DNA of 64,000 bases from Gordius sp. MW1 (lineage: Eukaryota > Nematomorpha > Gordioida > Gordea > Gordiidae): positions 21,276,060-21,340,059 of the forward strand of contig OZ038529.1 in assembly GCA_964036665.1 (NCBI GenBank). The letters run 5' to 3'. This document shows positions 44,892-56,714 of this stretch, piece by piece. A program made the translations under genes and the position numbers. The stretch's first letter is position 1, and every line of letters starts with the position of its first letter. Below the pieces are notes generated by a model, which was not told the DNA's origin, did no database searches, and saw only the letters and a list, made by a program, of their open reading frames with translations.

Positions 44892-45269
44892 AGTCTATAT
44901 GCCTTGGCAATTTAAAAAACCGAAATTTGGAAATTTGATTAAATTGAGATTATAGAACTCAAGCCTTTAGCAATAATTGGTTCTTTAAAATAATATTTTG
45001 TAATTAAGAAACCATACGCTCATTATATGTACCAAAAATACAAAAAGTACTTATATCGTTAAAAAACTTAAAATTACAGGTTTTTACATTTAATTAAACA
45101 AACGGTATTAAATTATTTTTAAATTTACATTTGAAATCTGAAATGAAGAAATTTTTTGCACCTGAATAATCTTTTCCACCAATTAAATAAAAAGCTATGA
45201 GCAAAATTTTAATAATGAGGCGTTGTTAATAAACATATGTGTATTTGGTCCTAGGGGTCCAAACTAAAC
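44892..45269. other. AT-rich spacer, nothing recognised
   Basis: No supported feature. Confidence 0.45.
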
Positions 45270-45277
45270 GGGCCGAG

Positions 45278-45414
45278 TCATGGGCGTAGCCAGAAGGAGG
45301 CAGGGAGGGGTGGCTGCCCCCTCTAAATCCAAAATTTATTTAAATTATTGCTAAAATTTCAAAAAATCATTATTTTGTCTCTCCCTAAATTGCCCAACTC
45401 TAAATTAATTGCAT
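45278..45414. mobile_element. hAT-like MITE, right terminus lost, duplication exact
   Basis: It begins TCATGGGCGTAGCCAG and has the normal body to CTCTAAATTAATTGCAT. The flanks are identical: GGGCCGAG (45270-45277 and 45415-45422). The right end shows decay inside an otherwise well-defined insertion. Confidence 0.85.
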
Positions 45415-45422
45415 GGGCCGAG

Positions 45423-46451
45423 CTTATCAAAAAAATTTTAAAAATCTAGCGCGTAAAAATTTAATAAAAATACACTTACCAATGTAAAGACGAGAATTTC
45501 GATATGCCTAATACTAAATTATCCCGAATATTCGATCCATACCAAATCTACGATGTGCTTTGGAATATCAAATAATAATAAATCGCGAAAAAATCATAAT
45601 AGAATAAACATTAAGAATTCGGCAAAATTGAAGCGATTTTTCGAAACACTATCGCTAGGGGGGGGGGCTATCAAATAGGAACACGTTGCTCAAATAAATA
45701 TTGAAAAGGGGGGAGGGGGGAGGAATGATGATGTTTAAATTATCTCACACACATCCGAATAGTCCCATCTCTATACAGGAAATTACGTAATTTATAAACA
45801 AAAGCAATACACATTTATATAAAGCCAGGTGTAAATAAATTCCGTTTACTAAAGCAATCGACTAAGCCCCTTTAACTAGTCTAAACACAAAAACATTTAA
45901 AACACTTTTGTTTTTATTCTACAACAATCCTCAACTAACTAGTAACCTCTCAACTCTCTTTCGATACAGCTTTGATTGAAAAGCGGTAGAAAAATTTTGT
46001 ATTTTTTTGAATATTATATCAAAAAATTTGAAAAAGGCGACACGAGGATGACAAATTGTAACATATGTAAAAAATATTAGGGGGGCGGGTAAGTATGCTA
46101 TAAAGAGTTTAAAGTCAACGCACCTCTACTTTAGTGTTCACGAACTTATGAGTTCGTCGTTTTATCATTATTGCTATTTTTATTAGCATGATCATTGTGA
46201 GTGCAGGCAGAGGAGAGATTACAATAGGTGTGACAATGAGGATTTGATGACGATTTTCACATTTTGTAGTAATTCTTTTACGGTTCACCTAACATTATCC
46301 CAACCGGGAAAAACATATTTATCATTGCTCAACAGTGTTCATTTACCACATTACCATAGCATTATTTAAATTTGGCAAAAATTTGTTGTGGTAATAATCA
46401 AACAAAAATTGAAGGAAATTAAAATAGTCTTTTGCTTTAAGTGCTCTTGAC
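45423..46451. other. Intergenic spacer with G-runs
   Basis: G-runs occur at about 45657-45668 and 45707-45722. No gene or RNA is supported. Confidence 0.45.
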
Positions 46452-46636
46452 CATGGGAATAGCTAGGGGAGGCAGGGATGGGCATCTACCCCCCCCCCCC
46501 CCCCATATTTCAGAAATTCTTTATTATCTGATAAAAATATGGCTAAGATTTTAAAAATCATTTTTACCCTCTCTACATCTACACTATAATTGCCCCCCCC
46601 CCCCCTCTTAAGTAAATTCCTGCTAAGCTCATCCTA
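46452..46636. mobile_element. Degenerate MITE with long C-runs
   Basis: CATGGGAATAGCTAGGGGAGG on the left and CCTGCTAAGCTCATCC on the right are eroded termini. The body has C-runs at 46491-46504 and 46597-46608. Confidence 0.6.
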
Positions 46637-46769
46637 TCTTTTATATTATATGTCCGAACCCTTCTCGGCCTTTAGTATTAGTTTATAAGCGATTCGATTA
46701 AATGAGAGTTGGGTAAGAATAGGGAAGGGGGGGGGGGGGTTTTACAATTTTATAATGCGATATACTTTA

Positions 46770-46922
46770 AGCACAGCCAAGAGGGGGGGGGGGCGGCTGG
46801 CCCCTCTAAATCCCAAAATTTGTTAAATTTATTAAAAGTGTGGCTAAAATTTTTAAAAAATAATCATTTTGTCCCTCCGTAAATAATTACTGCCCCCCTC
46901 TAATTCCAATGCTGACGCCCGT
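46770..46922. mobile_element. Degenerate MITE
   Basis: The left end AGCACAGCCAAGAGGGGG and right end ATGCTGACGCCCGTG enclose a clear family body (GGCGGCTGGCCCC, CCCCCTCTAATTCC). A lone terminus, GTGGGCCTAGCCGGAGG, lies further on at about 47080. Confidence 0.65.
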
Positions 46923-47366
46923 GTACTTGTCAAATGTTTGGATTTTTTCAAATCATGACATTTGGTGATGGCTACTTTCAAGCAAAATTCGCAGTGAGCA
47001 TATCTAATATTTGGTGCACAAATATTCATGGTCGGATCGAGATTAAAGAGTTAAAGTAAGGCTAATTTTGAGAGAAAATGAATGTCAAGGTGGGCCTAGC
47101 CGGAGGGGTGGGGGTAAAAATCAGTAAATTTTTTAAGATTTCCGTTTTCTCCTTTTTATTTGGAGGGGGGGGGGAGAGGAGATTTTCCCCCTTTTGCTTT
47201 TGTCAAGCACGTAAAAATCGTGTGCACATTGGTACAATCTTGTCTTTAAAATGTTTATGATGATAGAGCATTTCATTTCCTCGTATATCTGTCTAAATAT
47301 TTGCTTGGTATAAAGGAGGTAAATATTTTTTTAGCGGGGTTAGAGAGGATCGTTATTGATTATATG

Positions 47367-47512
47367 TCACAATTGACATAGCCAGAGGGAGGCAGGAAGG
47401 GGCAGCTTATCCCCCCCCCCCCCCCCATAAGTAAATATTAAAAAAAACATATTTTTGCCCCTCCCTAAATCATTATCGTACCCCCCCCCCCTAATTCAAA
47501 GGCGAAGCTCAT
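47367..47512. mobile_element. Degenerate MITE
   Basis: The left end AATTGACATAGCCAGAGGG and right end AAAGGCGAAGCTCATG enclose GGCAGGAAGGGGCAGC and CCCCTCCCTAAATCATTAT. Confidence 0.6.
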
Positions 47513-48078
47513 GTTTAACTTAGCACCCATTATAAAAAGGATACATCATACATACTTTAAAATCGCCAAAGTTTTAAAATTTTATATTTAAGGTTCTTTA
47601 AAATCTCAAATATTTAATCACTCTTGTGAATCGATTGACTATTATCTGTTATTCATCTAAAATCTAAATATTCTAGCCCCGCCCCTCCCGTTATAAAAAC
47701 TTATCAGAAAGCTTTCAAATGTTTCACGAAAAACGTCTAGACTAAAAGTATCTGTTCTGTTATGATGCTGCTCTGATATTAATAAACTCATCACAATGCG
47801 TTACCTTCTTTTTAAACTCATTTATTATGCAATTTATAACACACATACTTCCACAACTAAAACACGCTTTGCGCTATTTGATGTTGCCGTTCATTTAGTA
47901 GTGACAACTTCAAAGGGCTTCTCCTAAGGGGGGCAAAAAGGTCTCGAAACCCCGTTTAAGTTGACTGAAGAAATGACAGGAAAAAGAGTTTTCTAGCATA
48001 AATGTGTGACATAATTAACCTAACAACAAAGTCTTGCAAACCATCATCATTTATCCTATATTTTACCTGAATGCATTT
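47513..48078. other. Spacer, nothing recognised
   Basis: No gene or RNA is supported. The minus-strand frame across 47956-48303 overlaps MITE sequence and is not credible. Confidence 0.45.
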
Positions 48079-48190
48079 CATGGGCGTAGCCAGGTTTTGG
48101 ATTAGGGGGGGTGGCGAAACGTTTAAAATCCAATCAGGGGGGGGGCAAAACCTATAATTTTTTATTTCTAAGGGTTTTTGCATTAAAAAA
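48079..48190. mobile_element. Variant GGGCGTAGCC element, one terminus
   Basis: CATGGGCGTAGCCAGGTTTT is followed by G-runs and GGGGCAAAACCTATAATTTT. It shares this variant body with 48339-48507, but the right terminus is missing. Confidence 0.6.
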
Positions 48191-48338
48191 AAAATTTTTT
48201 CGTCATTTTTTCCTCCAACAAGCGCATACATAGTATCTTTGCGTTTATTATAAATAATAAGATTTAAGGACGCACTGCTTAATGGATAACTTATGATACA
48301 CATTTTGTAGGGAATTTTAAAAGTTAGAAATGTAGTAA

Positions 48339-48507
48339 CATGGGCGTAGCCAGGTTTGGGTTAGGGTGGGGGGCGAAAATTTCAGAAGATCAATTAGGGG
48401 GGGGGGGGAGCAAAACATGATTTTTTTAATTTTTAACGTTTTTATATTGAATATTTTTTGTCATTTAGGGGGGGGGGGGCGCCCCCCCCCCCCCTGGCTA
48501 CGCCCAT
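48339..48507. mobile_element. Variant GGGCGTAGCC MITE
   Basis: It begins CATGGGCGTAGCCAGG and ends CCTGGCTACGCCCAT, with a body distinct from the main family (GGGGCGAAAATTTCAG, GCAAAACATGATTTTTT) and long G and C runs. It represents a second subfamily. Confidence 0.75.
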
Positions 48508-49495
48508 TTGTGTGTAATAACTAACGCGCAGATGTTGAAAACAAAAGAAATTTAGAAGATATTATTTGAATCAGAGGTCAGATTTGTTGAAATTTTTCTG
48601 CCCGAACCCGGCCCAATCCGATTTTATAATTGATCTGCCCGCCCGCACTCTTTTATGTGTCCGCCCGGCCATGTCCGAAATTATGGGGCGTTCGTGATGA
48701 CGCTCGAAGCGAAAAAAAGCGAAGTGAATTTTTGGGCTAATTTTTCAAACTCTTCACTCTTTTTTTAATATCTTTATATTCATCGTGAAATTTATCATAT
48801 ATCAATGGTAGGGGAGACCGGGGCTATCTCGACCATTAAATTTCAAAGAGGCCTGGACAAAAATTGTCAACCGATTTTCATAAACTTTTTTCAGAAAAAT
48901 ATTTTTGTCTACAGTGTTTATTAAAGGAAAAAAAAATTATAGCAACACAGTTAATAGATTTTTCGTAATAAGGGTTTAAAAAAAAGACAACTCGTATATT
49001 CTAAAAATGACCGGGGTTAAGGCGTCGGGCTATCGCGTCCTCTCTTATATTAAGTCCTAAAACTATAAAAAATTTATTTGCATGTGCTTAAATTGCCAAA
49101 ATATTAAATGTATATAGTCTTTTGCAAGTTATAAAATTTAATATTACTATTTAAATGTGTTTTATCTATGATTTTATGTTAAAATTATGATATAGACTAA
49201 GTGCATGGCATAAATTGTAAAAACATAAGTTTATACAGGCTTTATAAAGTTTCGAATAATAATTTCATTATAGTATATTTGTGTTTTTTATGTTAAAATT
49301 AATGACTTAAGTGAAATTGCTTAAATTGTAAAAATACTAAAAAGTTTATAACCTATTAATATAAAGCTTTATAAAATGATTTAAGAAAAGTGCCTTTCCT
49401 GAGATTTTTGTTTTAGAATCAATGACTTAAATGCTTTATTGATAACAAAATGTCATATAAAGTTGATAATTATCAAAAATGGAATTAGGATATAC

Positions 49496-49876
49496 TGTAG
49501 AGGCTACTAATTAAATTAAACGCGCTAATTGGAATCAAAAACCTTCTTTCGCACGCTACTTTCCCTTGACCCCGTCTAGGCGAATTCTAACACGTTACGT
49601 TATTTAATAGCCCCTCGCTTGTACTTAACCATCACGTTATTTTTATTTTAATAGCCCCTCGCTTGTACTTAACCATCACGTTATTTTTATTTTTATAGCC
49701 CCTCGCTTGTATTCAACCATCGCCTGATTATTCAAATGATAATGGGCTCGCGCAGCTAGATAAGCACAACCTTTAAAACTAACAGGATCATTATTCATTT
49801 TTTGGCATATACTTTACACTACCAATAAACTCGATTACTAAAGTATCTCTTCTAATTAAATGAAATAATCACTTCA
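49496..49876 (+). repeat. 5' LTR of the left CsRn1-like copy
   Basis: It runs from TGTAGAGGCTACT to AATCACTTCA, just before the primer site. It contains three tandem copies of about 50 bp built on TAGCCCCTCGCTTGTACTTA (49607-49720 region). A possible AATAAA lies at 49825. The full 3' LTR is not present in the window, so the left border rests on the TG start and element structure. Confidence 0.7.
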
Positions 49877-49878
49877 TT

Positions 49879-49887
49879 TGGTGACCC
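49879..49887 (+). other. Primer-binding site, tRNA-Trp type
   Basis: TGGTGACCC follows the LTR by two bases. The CsRn1 lineage uses tRNA-Trp, whose 3' end pairs with TGGTGACCCC. The match here stops after nine bases. Confidence 0.6.
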
Positions 49888-49891
49888 AAAA

Positions 49892-50686
49892 ATGTCCACG
49901 CAACCATCTGATATGGAGGTTAAAAGCGAAAATGCCACATATTTTAAACTGCCACAGTTTAACAATATAAATCCCCGCTCATGGTTCATCCAAATAGAGG
50001 CTCTTTTCTTGGTAAGAAAGATAAAAAGCGAAGCTACCAAAGTTGGGTACTTAATAGTAGCCTTGCCACTGGAAATAACCATCGAAATTCAAGACATCCT
50101 ACAAAATATGCCCGACATTTTACCCTATACAACCATGAAAGTAGCCATCATAGACCGCACTAGCCAATCCGATTCTGCTAGACTTCGTGCTCTTCTCACA
50201 ACTGTCGAATTAGGAGATCGCACCCCATCCCAGCTTCTGCGTTTCATGAAAAATCTTCTGGGAACGAATTCCATGGATGAACGAGTTCTTAAAGAACTTT
50301 AGTTAGAAAAACTTCCAAAAAACATGACCGGCATTTTGGCAATTGTTTCTGACAAGCAGTCCCTCTCCAAATTGGCCGAAACTGCGGACAAAATTGTAGA
50401 GACCTACCACAACTCCACATGTCCAATTGTAAATGTAGTCACGGAAGATGAATCGACTCGGCTTAGGGAGATGATTGCAAAACTCACACAGGAGGTACAA
50501 AATTTAAAAATCTCAATCAATAGGCCACGTGATCGTTCCAACTCGAGACGCCGCAATCCCTCTACCGTTCGCCACCTTAGCGCGCATATTCAACCAAATA
50601 TACTTTGTTGGTACCATTACCGCTTTAAAGACAAGGCGCTCAAATGCGTGCAACCTTGCGCATTTAACCCCCCCTCGACAAACTAG
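49892..50686 (+). pseudogene. gag: gag of the left CsRn1-like copy, one nonsense codon
   Basis: The frame matches the intact 264-residue Gag of the right copy except for a TGG-to-TAG change at 50300-50302 (codon 137). Capsid-like sequence with NPRSWFIQIEALF near residue 30 is followed at the end by CWYHYRFKDKALKCVQPC, a C-x2-H-x9-C-x3-C zinc motif. Confidence 0.9.
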
Positions 50687-50700
50687 TAGACCACCCAAGG

Positions 50701-53570
50701 ATGGCGACGCCTGGACTTGGTCTAAAACTTAGTCGCTTATTTTACATATTCGACAAATCCACGGGTCAGCGATTTCTCATTGACACAGGCGCGGAGATTT
50801 CCGTTATTCCGCCTTCTCGAGACCATTCCTTGACCCCTTCATATGTGCAACTTCAGGCCGCCAATTCTACCCCTATCAAAACATATGGCCAAAAGCTTTT
50901 CACTTTGGACCTCGGCCTACGCAAAGAATTTAGATGGATTTTTACAATAGCAGACGTTAAACAGCCAATCATCGGAGCCGATTTACTTAGTGACTACCAT
51001 CTAGTAGTTGATATAAAAAAGAAGCAGCTCTTCGACACTCAAACGACATTAACATCTGCAGGCAAGGCTACACTCGCTACGTCAATCAACATACAAGTTG
51101 GGATAATTGGCACCTCCCCCATCAAATCACTACTTCAGAAGTATACCTCCATAGTGTCCCCTTCTGATTATAAGGCTCAAGTAACTCATAGCACTCAACT
51201 CAACACCATATCCACACCAACGGCCCCCCGGTTCGCTCAAAACCAAGGAGAGTCTTCCCGGACAAGCTTAAGATTGCCCGAGACGAATTTACTCACATGC
51301 TCGAACTTGGTATAATCCGTCCCTCTAACAGTGACTGGCCCTCACCCCTGCACATGGTACCCAAGAAGGCCGCGGGAGATTGGAGACCTTGTGGCGACTA
51401 TCGCATGCTCAACAGTCGTACAATTCCCGACTGTTATCCACTTCCCCACCTCCATGATTTTGCGCTGACCCTTTGCAATAAAACGGTATTCTCAAAGATC
51501 GACTAGTCTGGGCATACCACCAAATTCCAATGGCCCCCGAGGATATTTCTAAAACCGCCATCACAACCCCGTTCGGTCTTTTTGAATTTCTTCGCATGCC
51601 ATTTGGCCTTCGCAACGCTGCCCAGACGTTTCACCGCTTTATGGACCAAGTTTTTAGAGAACTTGACTTTGTTTTTGTTTACCTTGACGACGTACTCATT
51701 GCGAGTTCTTCCATTGATGAACACCACAATCATATTAGACTGGTTTTTGAAAGACTCAAGTCTTTCGGGATTAAAATCAGTCAGGATAAATGCGTATGGT
51801 GCCAAAACGAAATTAATTTTTTGGGACACAAAATCACCCCTCAAGGTTTGTCACCCCTTCAGGACAAGGTGGAAGCAATCCTCAATTTCCCACAGCCTAC
51901 TTCGATGACTCAGTTGAGACGTTTCTTAGGGATGATTAATTTTTATAGACGGTTTATTCCGATGTGTGCCGATTTACTCAAACCTCTCACCGATTTGCTC
52001 GACGGTTCAAAGAAGACAATTTCCTGCACCCCGGAAGCTTCGACTGCTTTTAACAGCGCCAAACTCGCTTTAAGCAATGTCCTGCCTCTCTCCCATCTTC
52101 AAAAAGACGCTCAACTCTCAATCACCACCGACGCCTCCAACTCAGCTGTAGGAGCCGTATTACATCAAACAACTAACGGTAATACGCTGCCTTTGGCCTT
52201 TTTTTCCCAAAAGCTAACAAAAACTCAACAACGATACAGTGCATTCGGTCGCCAATTATTAGCAATATATTTAACAATCCGCCATTACCGCCATCTTTTA
52301 GAAGGTCATGAATTCACTATTTATACAGACCACAAGCCACTAACTTATGCTTTCAGTACACCTTTCGACAAATACTCCCCGCGGGAGATTAGACAGTTAG
52401 ACTATATTTCGCAATATACTACCGATCTCCAATATATAGCTGGCAAATCAAATGTAGTCGCTGACACCCTCTCAAGGTCTGAAATTGATTCCGTTGATTT
52501 TAAAGACAGGCCCCTAGTAGAAAGGTTAGCTTTGGCTCAGATGGAAGAAAAGTCGGCATTTCAGGACCTAAAGTCCCTAAAATTAACGCAACTTCCTATA
52601 CCTGGCTCTGATTTGACCGTGCAATGCGACATGTCCACAACCTCACCTCGACCACTCGTTCCAACTTCACTCAGACGCGTAATTTTTGATAACTTCCACA
52701 ACTTATCACACCCTGGTACGCGTGCAACACTTAAGCTGATTTCACGTCGATATGTTTGGCCCTCCATCAATATGGATGTAAGGAAATGGGCCAAATCATG
52801 CGTTGCTTGTCAAAAATCGAAGATTCATCGTCACATAAAAGCCCCTTTAGGCACATTTGCTGAACCTGACGCTCGATTTAGCCACATCCACGTCGATCTC
52901 GTTGGTCCACTACCACCTTCGAATGGATATACCCACTTACTCACCATTATTGACCGTTTCACACGATGGCCTGTCGCCATGCCGATCCGTGACACCTCAG
53001 CCCAAACGGTTGCAAAAGCTCTGATCAGGTATTGGATAGCTGACCTCGGAGTACCATCAAGCCTCACAACAGATATAGGTCCCCAGTTTGAGTCCCAATT
53101 ATTTCGGAATCTCACTCAACTCCTTGGTGTAAATCACATCACAACCACTGCCTATCATCCACAAGCCAACGGCATGATTGAGAGATTTCATCGACAGTTG
53201 AAAAGTTCCTTGATGGCACAAGGTGACACAAACAAATGGGATGAGCTCTTACCATTAATTTTGCTTGGCATTCGAACCAAATCAAGGAAGACTTAGGTTG
53301 CACTCCAGCCGAATTAGTTTATGGCACTACACTTAGACATCCCGGCGAATTTTTCACGAACTCAAGAACACCTCATAACGCCTCCGAATTTATTAAATGC
53401 CTAAAACAACATTTTTACCATTTACCTTTTAAAAAAGTCAGGACACAATTGACAAATGCGAGTACAACTTCACTTCTTAAGGACTGTAAATACGTTTTTA
53501 TCCGTAATGATTTCGTTCGAAAAAGTTTGGTGCCACCATATGACGCCCGTTCAGAGTAAAGTCCAAACAT
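50701..53570 (+). pseudogene. pol: pol of the left CsRn1-like copy
   Basis: The protease has FLIDTGAEISVI near 50773-50810. A frame change in the C-run at about 51225 shifts RT, where [13 protein letters not shown] and FSKID follow. A missing base at about 51505 shifts it again. The longest frame (51530-53296, 588 codons) carries [13 protein letters not shown], the YLDD catalytic box (codons 51-54), RNase H (TTDASNSAVGAVL, TDHKPL), the integrase zinc finger (HNLSHPG to CVACQ) and the DDE residues in HVDLVGPLP, TTDIGPQF and NGMIERFH. A third, copy-specific one-base loss at about 53278 ends the frame. TTDIG replaces TTDRG of the right copy. Confidence 0.92.
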
Positions 53571-53762
53571 GCTAAATATTTCATTATTGAAAAAAACGGA
53601 AAAGCTGACTCAGTTTCGATCGAGCGATTGAAACCTGCATATTTAGATACTTCAACTCAGCCGCTTACGGATACCGAAAATGTAAATCCACCCAAAGTTT
53701 GTCCCTCCGACGACATCGCCGGACCAGCTAACTCCGACCCAGACCTAACAAAGCCTCTACAA

Positions 53763-56714
53763 CTATCCTCGGGGCTCCACTCGGAGAGTTGTGGCTAGTG
53801 TAGTAGTTTTTAGCGCCAATGCACGTGCCTTCCTCTCGATGTGATGTATGGGTTTTCTTTTGATTTTGTTAGGTCTTGGTGGCACCAAACTTTTTCGAAC
53901 GAAATCATTACGGATAAAAACGTATTTACAGTCCCTAAGAAGTGAAGTTGTACTCGCATTTGTCAATTGTGTCCTGACTTTTTTAAAAGGTAAATGGTAA
54001 AAATGTTGTTTTAGGCATTTAATAAATTCGGAGGCGTTATGAGGTGTTCTTGAGTTCGTGAAAAATTCGCCGGGAAGTCTAAGTGTAGTGCCATAAACTA
54101 ATTCGGCTGGAGTGCAACCTAAGTCTTCCTTGATTGTGGTTCGAATGCCAAGCAAAATTAATGGTAAGAGCTCATCCCATTTGTTTGTGTCACCTTGTGC
54201 CATCAAGGAACTTTTCAACTGTCGATGAAATCTCTCAATCATGCCGTTGGCTTGTGGATGATAGGCAGTGGTTGTGATGTGATTTACACCAAGGAGTTGC
54301 GTGAGATTCCGAAATAATTGGGACTCAAACTGTGGACCTCTATCTGTTGTGAGGCTTGATGGTACTCCGAGGTCAGCTATCCAATACTTGATCAGAGCTT
54401 TTGCAACCGTTTGGGCTGAGGTGTCACGGATCGGCATGGCGACAGGCCATCGTGTGAAACGGTCAATAATGGTGAGTAAGTGGGTATATCCATTCGACGG
54501 TGGTAGTGGACCAACGAGATCGACGTGGATGTGGCTAAATCGAGCGTCAGGTTCAGCAAATGTGCCTAAAGGGGCTTTGATGTGACGATGATCTTAGATT
54601 TTTGACAAGCAACGCATGATTTGGCCCATTTCCTTACATCCATATTGATGGAGGGCCAAACATATCGACGTGAAATCAGCTTAAGTGTTGCACGCGTACC
54701 AGGGTGTGATAAGTTGTGGAAGTTATCAAAAATTACGCGTCTGAGGGAAGTTGGAACGAGTGGTCGAGGTGAGGTTGTGGACATGTCGCATTGCACGGTC
54801 AAATCAGAGCTAGGTATAGGAAGTTGCGTTAATTTTAGGGACTTTAGGTCCTGAAATGCCGACTTTTCTTCCATCTGAGCCAAAGCTAACCTTTCTACTA
54901 GGGGCCTGTCTTTAAAATCAACGGAATCAATTTTAGACCTTGAGAGGGTGTCAGCGACTACATTTGATTTGCCAGCTATATATTGGAGATCGGTAGTATA
55001 TTGCGAAATATAGTCTAACTGTCTAAACTCCCGCGGGGAGTATTTGTCGATAGGTGTACTGAAAGCATAAGTTAGTGGCTTGTGGTCTGTATAAATAGTG
55101 AATTCATGACCTTCTAAAAGATGGCGGTAATGGCGGATTGTTAAATATATTGCTAATAATTCGCGACCGAATGCACTGTATCGTTGTTGAGTTTTTGTTA
55201 GCTTTTGGGGAAAAAAGGCCAAAGGCAGCGTATTACCGTTAGTTGTTTGATGTAATACGGCTCCTACAGCTGAGTTGGAGGCGTCGGTGGTGATTGAGAG
55301 TTGAGCGTCTTTTTGAAGATGGGAGAGAGGCACGACATTGCTTAAAGCGAGTTTGGCGTTGTTAAAAGCAGTCGAAGCTTCCGGGGTGCAGGAAATTGTC
55401 TTCTTTGAACCGTCGAGCAAATCGGTGAGAGGTTTGAGTAAATCGGCACACATCGGAATAAACCGTCTATAAAAATTAATCATCCCTAAGAAACGTGTCA
55501 ACTGAGTCATCGAAGTAGGCTGTGGGATATTGAGGATTGCTTCCACCTTGTCCTGAAGGGGTGACAAACCTTGAGGGGTGATTTTGTGTCCCAAAAAATT
55601 AATTTCGTTTTGGCACCATACGCATTTATCCTGACTGATTTTAATCCCGAAAGACTTGAGTCTTTCAAAAACCAGTCTAATATGATTGTGGTGTTCATCA
55701 ATGGAAGAACTCGCGATGAGTACGTCGTCAAGTTAAACAAAAACAAAGTCAAGTTCTCTAAAAACTTGATCCATAAAGCGTTGAAACGTCTGGGCAGCGT
55801 TGCGAAGGCCAAATGGCATGCGAAGAAATTCAAAAAGACCGAACGGGGTTGTGATGGCGGTTTTAGAAATATCCTCGGGGGCCATTGGAATTTGGTGGTA
55901 TGCCCTGACTAGTCGATCTTTGAGAATACCCTTTTATTGCAAAGGGTCAGCGCAAAATCATGGAGGTGGGGAAATGGATAACAGTCGGGAATTGTACGAC
56001 TGTTGAGCATGCGATAGTCGCCACAAGGTCTCCAATCTCCCGCGGCCTTCTTGGGTACCATGTGCAGGGGTGAGGACCAGTCACTGTTAGAGGGACGGAT
56101 TATACCAAGTTCGAGCATGTGAGTAAATTCGTCTCGGGCAATCTTAAGCTTGTCCGGGAAGAGTCTCCTTGGTTTTGAGCGAACCGGGGGGCCGTTGGTG
56201 TGGATATGGTGTTGAGTTGAGTGCTATGAGTTACTTGAGCCTTATTATTAGAAGGGGACACTATGGAGGCATACTTCTGAAGTAGTGATTTGGTGGGGGA
56301 GGTGCCAATTATCCCAACTTGTATGTTGATTGACGTACCGAGTGTAGCCTTGCCTGCAGATGTTAATGTCGTTTGAGTGTCGAAGAGCTGCTTCTTTTTT
56401 ATATCAACTACTAGATGGTAGTGATTAAGAAAATCGGCTCCGATGTTTGGATGTTTAACGTCTGCTATTGTAAAAATCCATCTAAATTCTTTGCGTAGGC
56501 CGAGGTCCAAAGTGAAAAGCTTTTGGCCATATGTTTTGATAGGGGTAGAATTGGCGGCCTGAAGTTGCACATATGAAGGGGTCAAGGAATGGTCTCGAGA
56601 AGGCGGAATAACGGAAATCTCCGCGCCTGTGTCAATGAGAAATCGCTGACCCGTGTATTTGTCGAATATGTAAAATAAGCGACTAAGTTTTAGACCAAGT
56701 CCAGGCGTCGCCAT
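53763..56714 (-). pseudogene. pol: pol of the right CsRn1-like copy
   Basis: The protease part (56714-56100) reads FLIDTGAEISVI and ends at the same C-run frameshift as the left copy. RT continues at 56118-55909 to FSKID and breaks at the same missing base. A copy-specific nonsense codon replaces the Tyr of the YLDD box (TAA at 55735-55733). RNase H and the integrase zinc finger are open from 55594 to a one-base loss near 54590. The DDE core is open from 54437, with TTDRGPQF and NGMIERFH. The final codons (below about 53877) read into junction DNA. Confidence 0.9.
53799..53876 (+). repeat. Junction of the two Gypsy copies, possible 3' LTR start
   Basis: After a stop (GGCTAG), TGTAGTAGTTTTTAGCGCC begins, in the place and with the TG start expected for the 3' LTR, but similarity to the 5' LTR is weak. 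AGACCTAAC-type sequence at the junction (complement at 53869-53876) also occurs in the left copy at 53741-53749, a possible microhomology. Confidence 0.45.

Larger units (their letters stand above)
49496..53876 (+). mobile_element. CsRn1-like Gypsy retrotransposon, left copy
   Basis: It has a 5' LTR (49496-49876), a primer site, gag with the CHCC zinc motif that marks the CsRn1 lineage, and pol in the order protease, RT, RNase H, integrase. The copy runs into a possible 3' LTR beginning TGTAGTAG at 53799 and is cut at about 53876, where the inverted second copy starts. It is inactive: a nonsense codon in gag, two pol frameshifts shared with the other copy and one of its own. Confidence 0.88.

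Noticed and set aside
47956-48303. 115-codon minus-strand frame
   Set aside because: It overlaps a MITE and its product has no recognisable feature.
40914-48507. CRISPR-like or other regular repeat array
   Set aside because: Repeats are whole mobile elements with inverted termini and irregular spacing, not short direct repeats with unique spacers.
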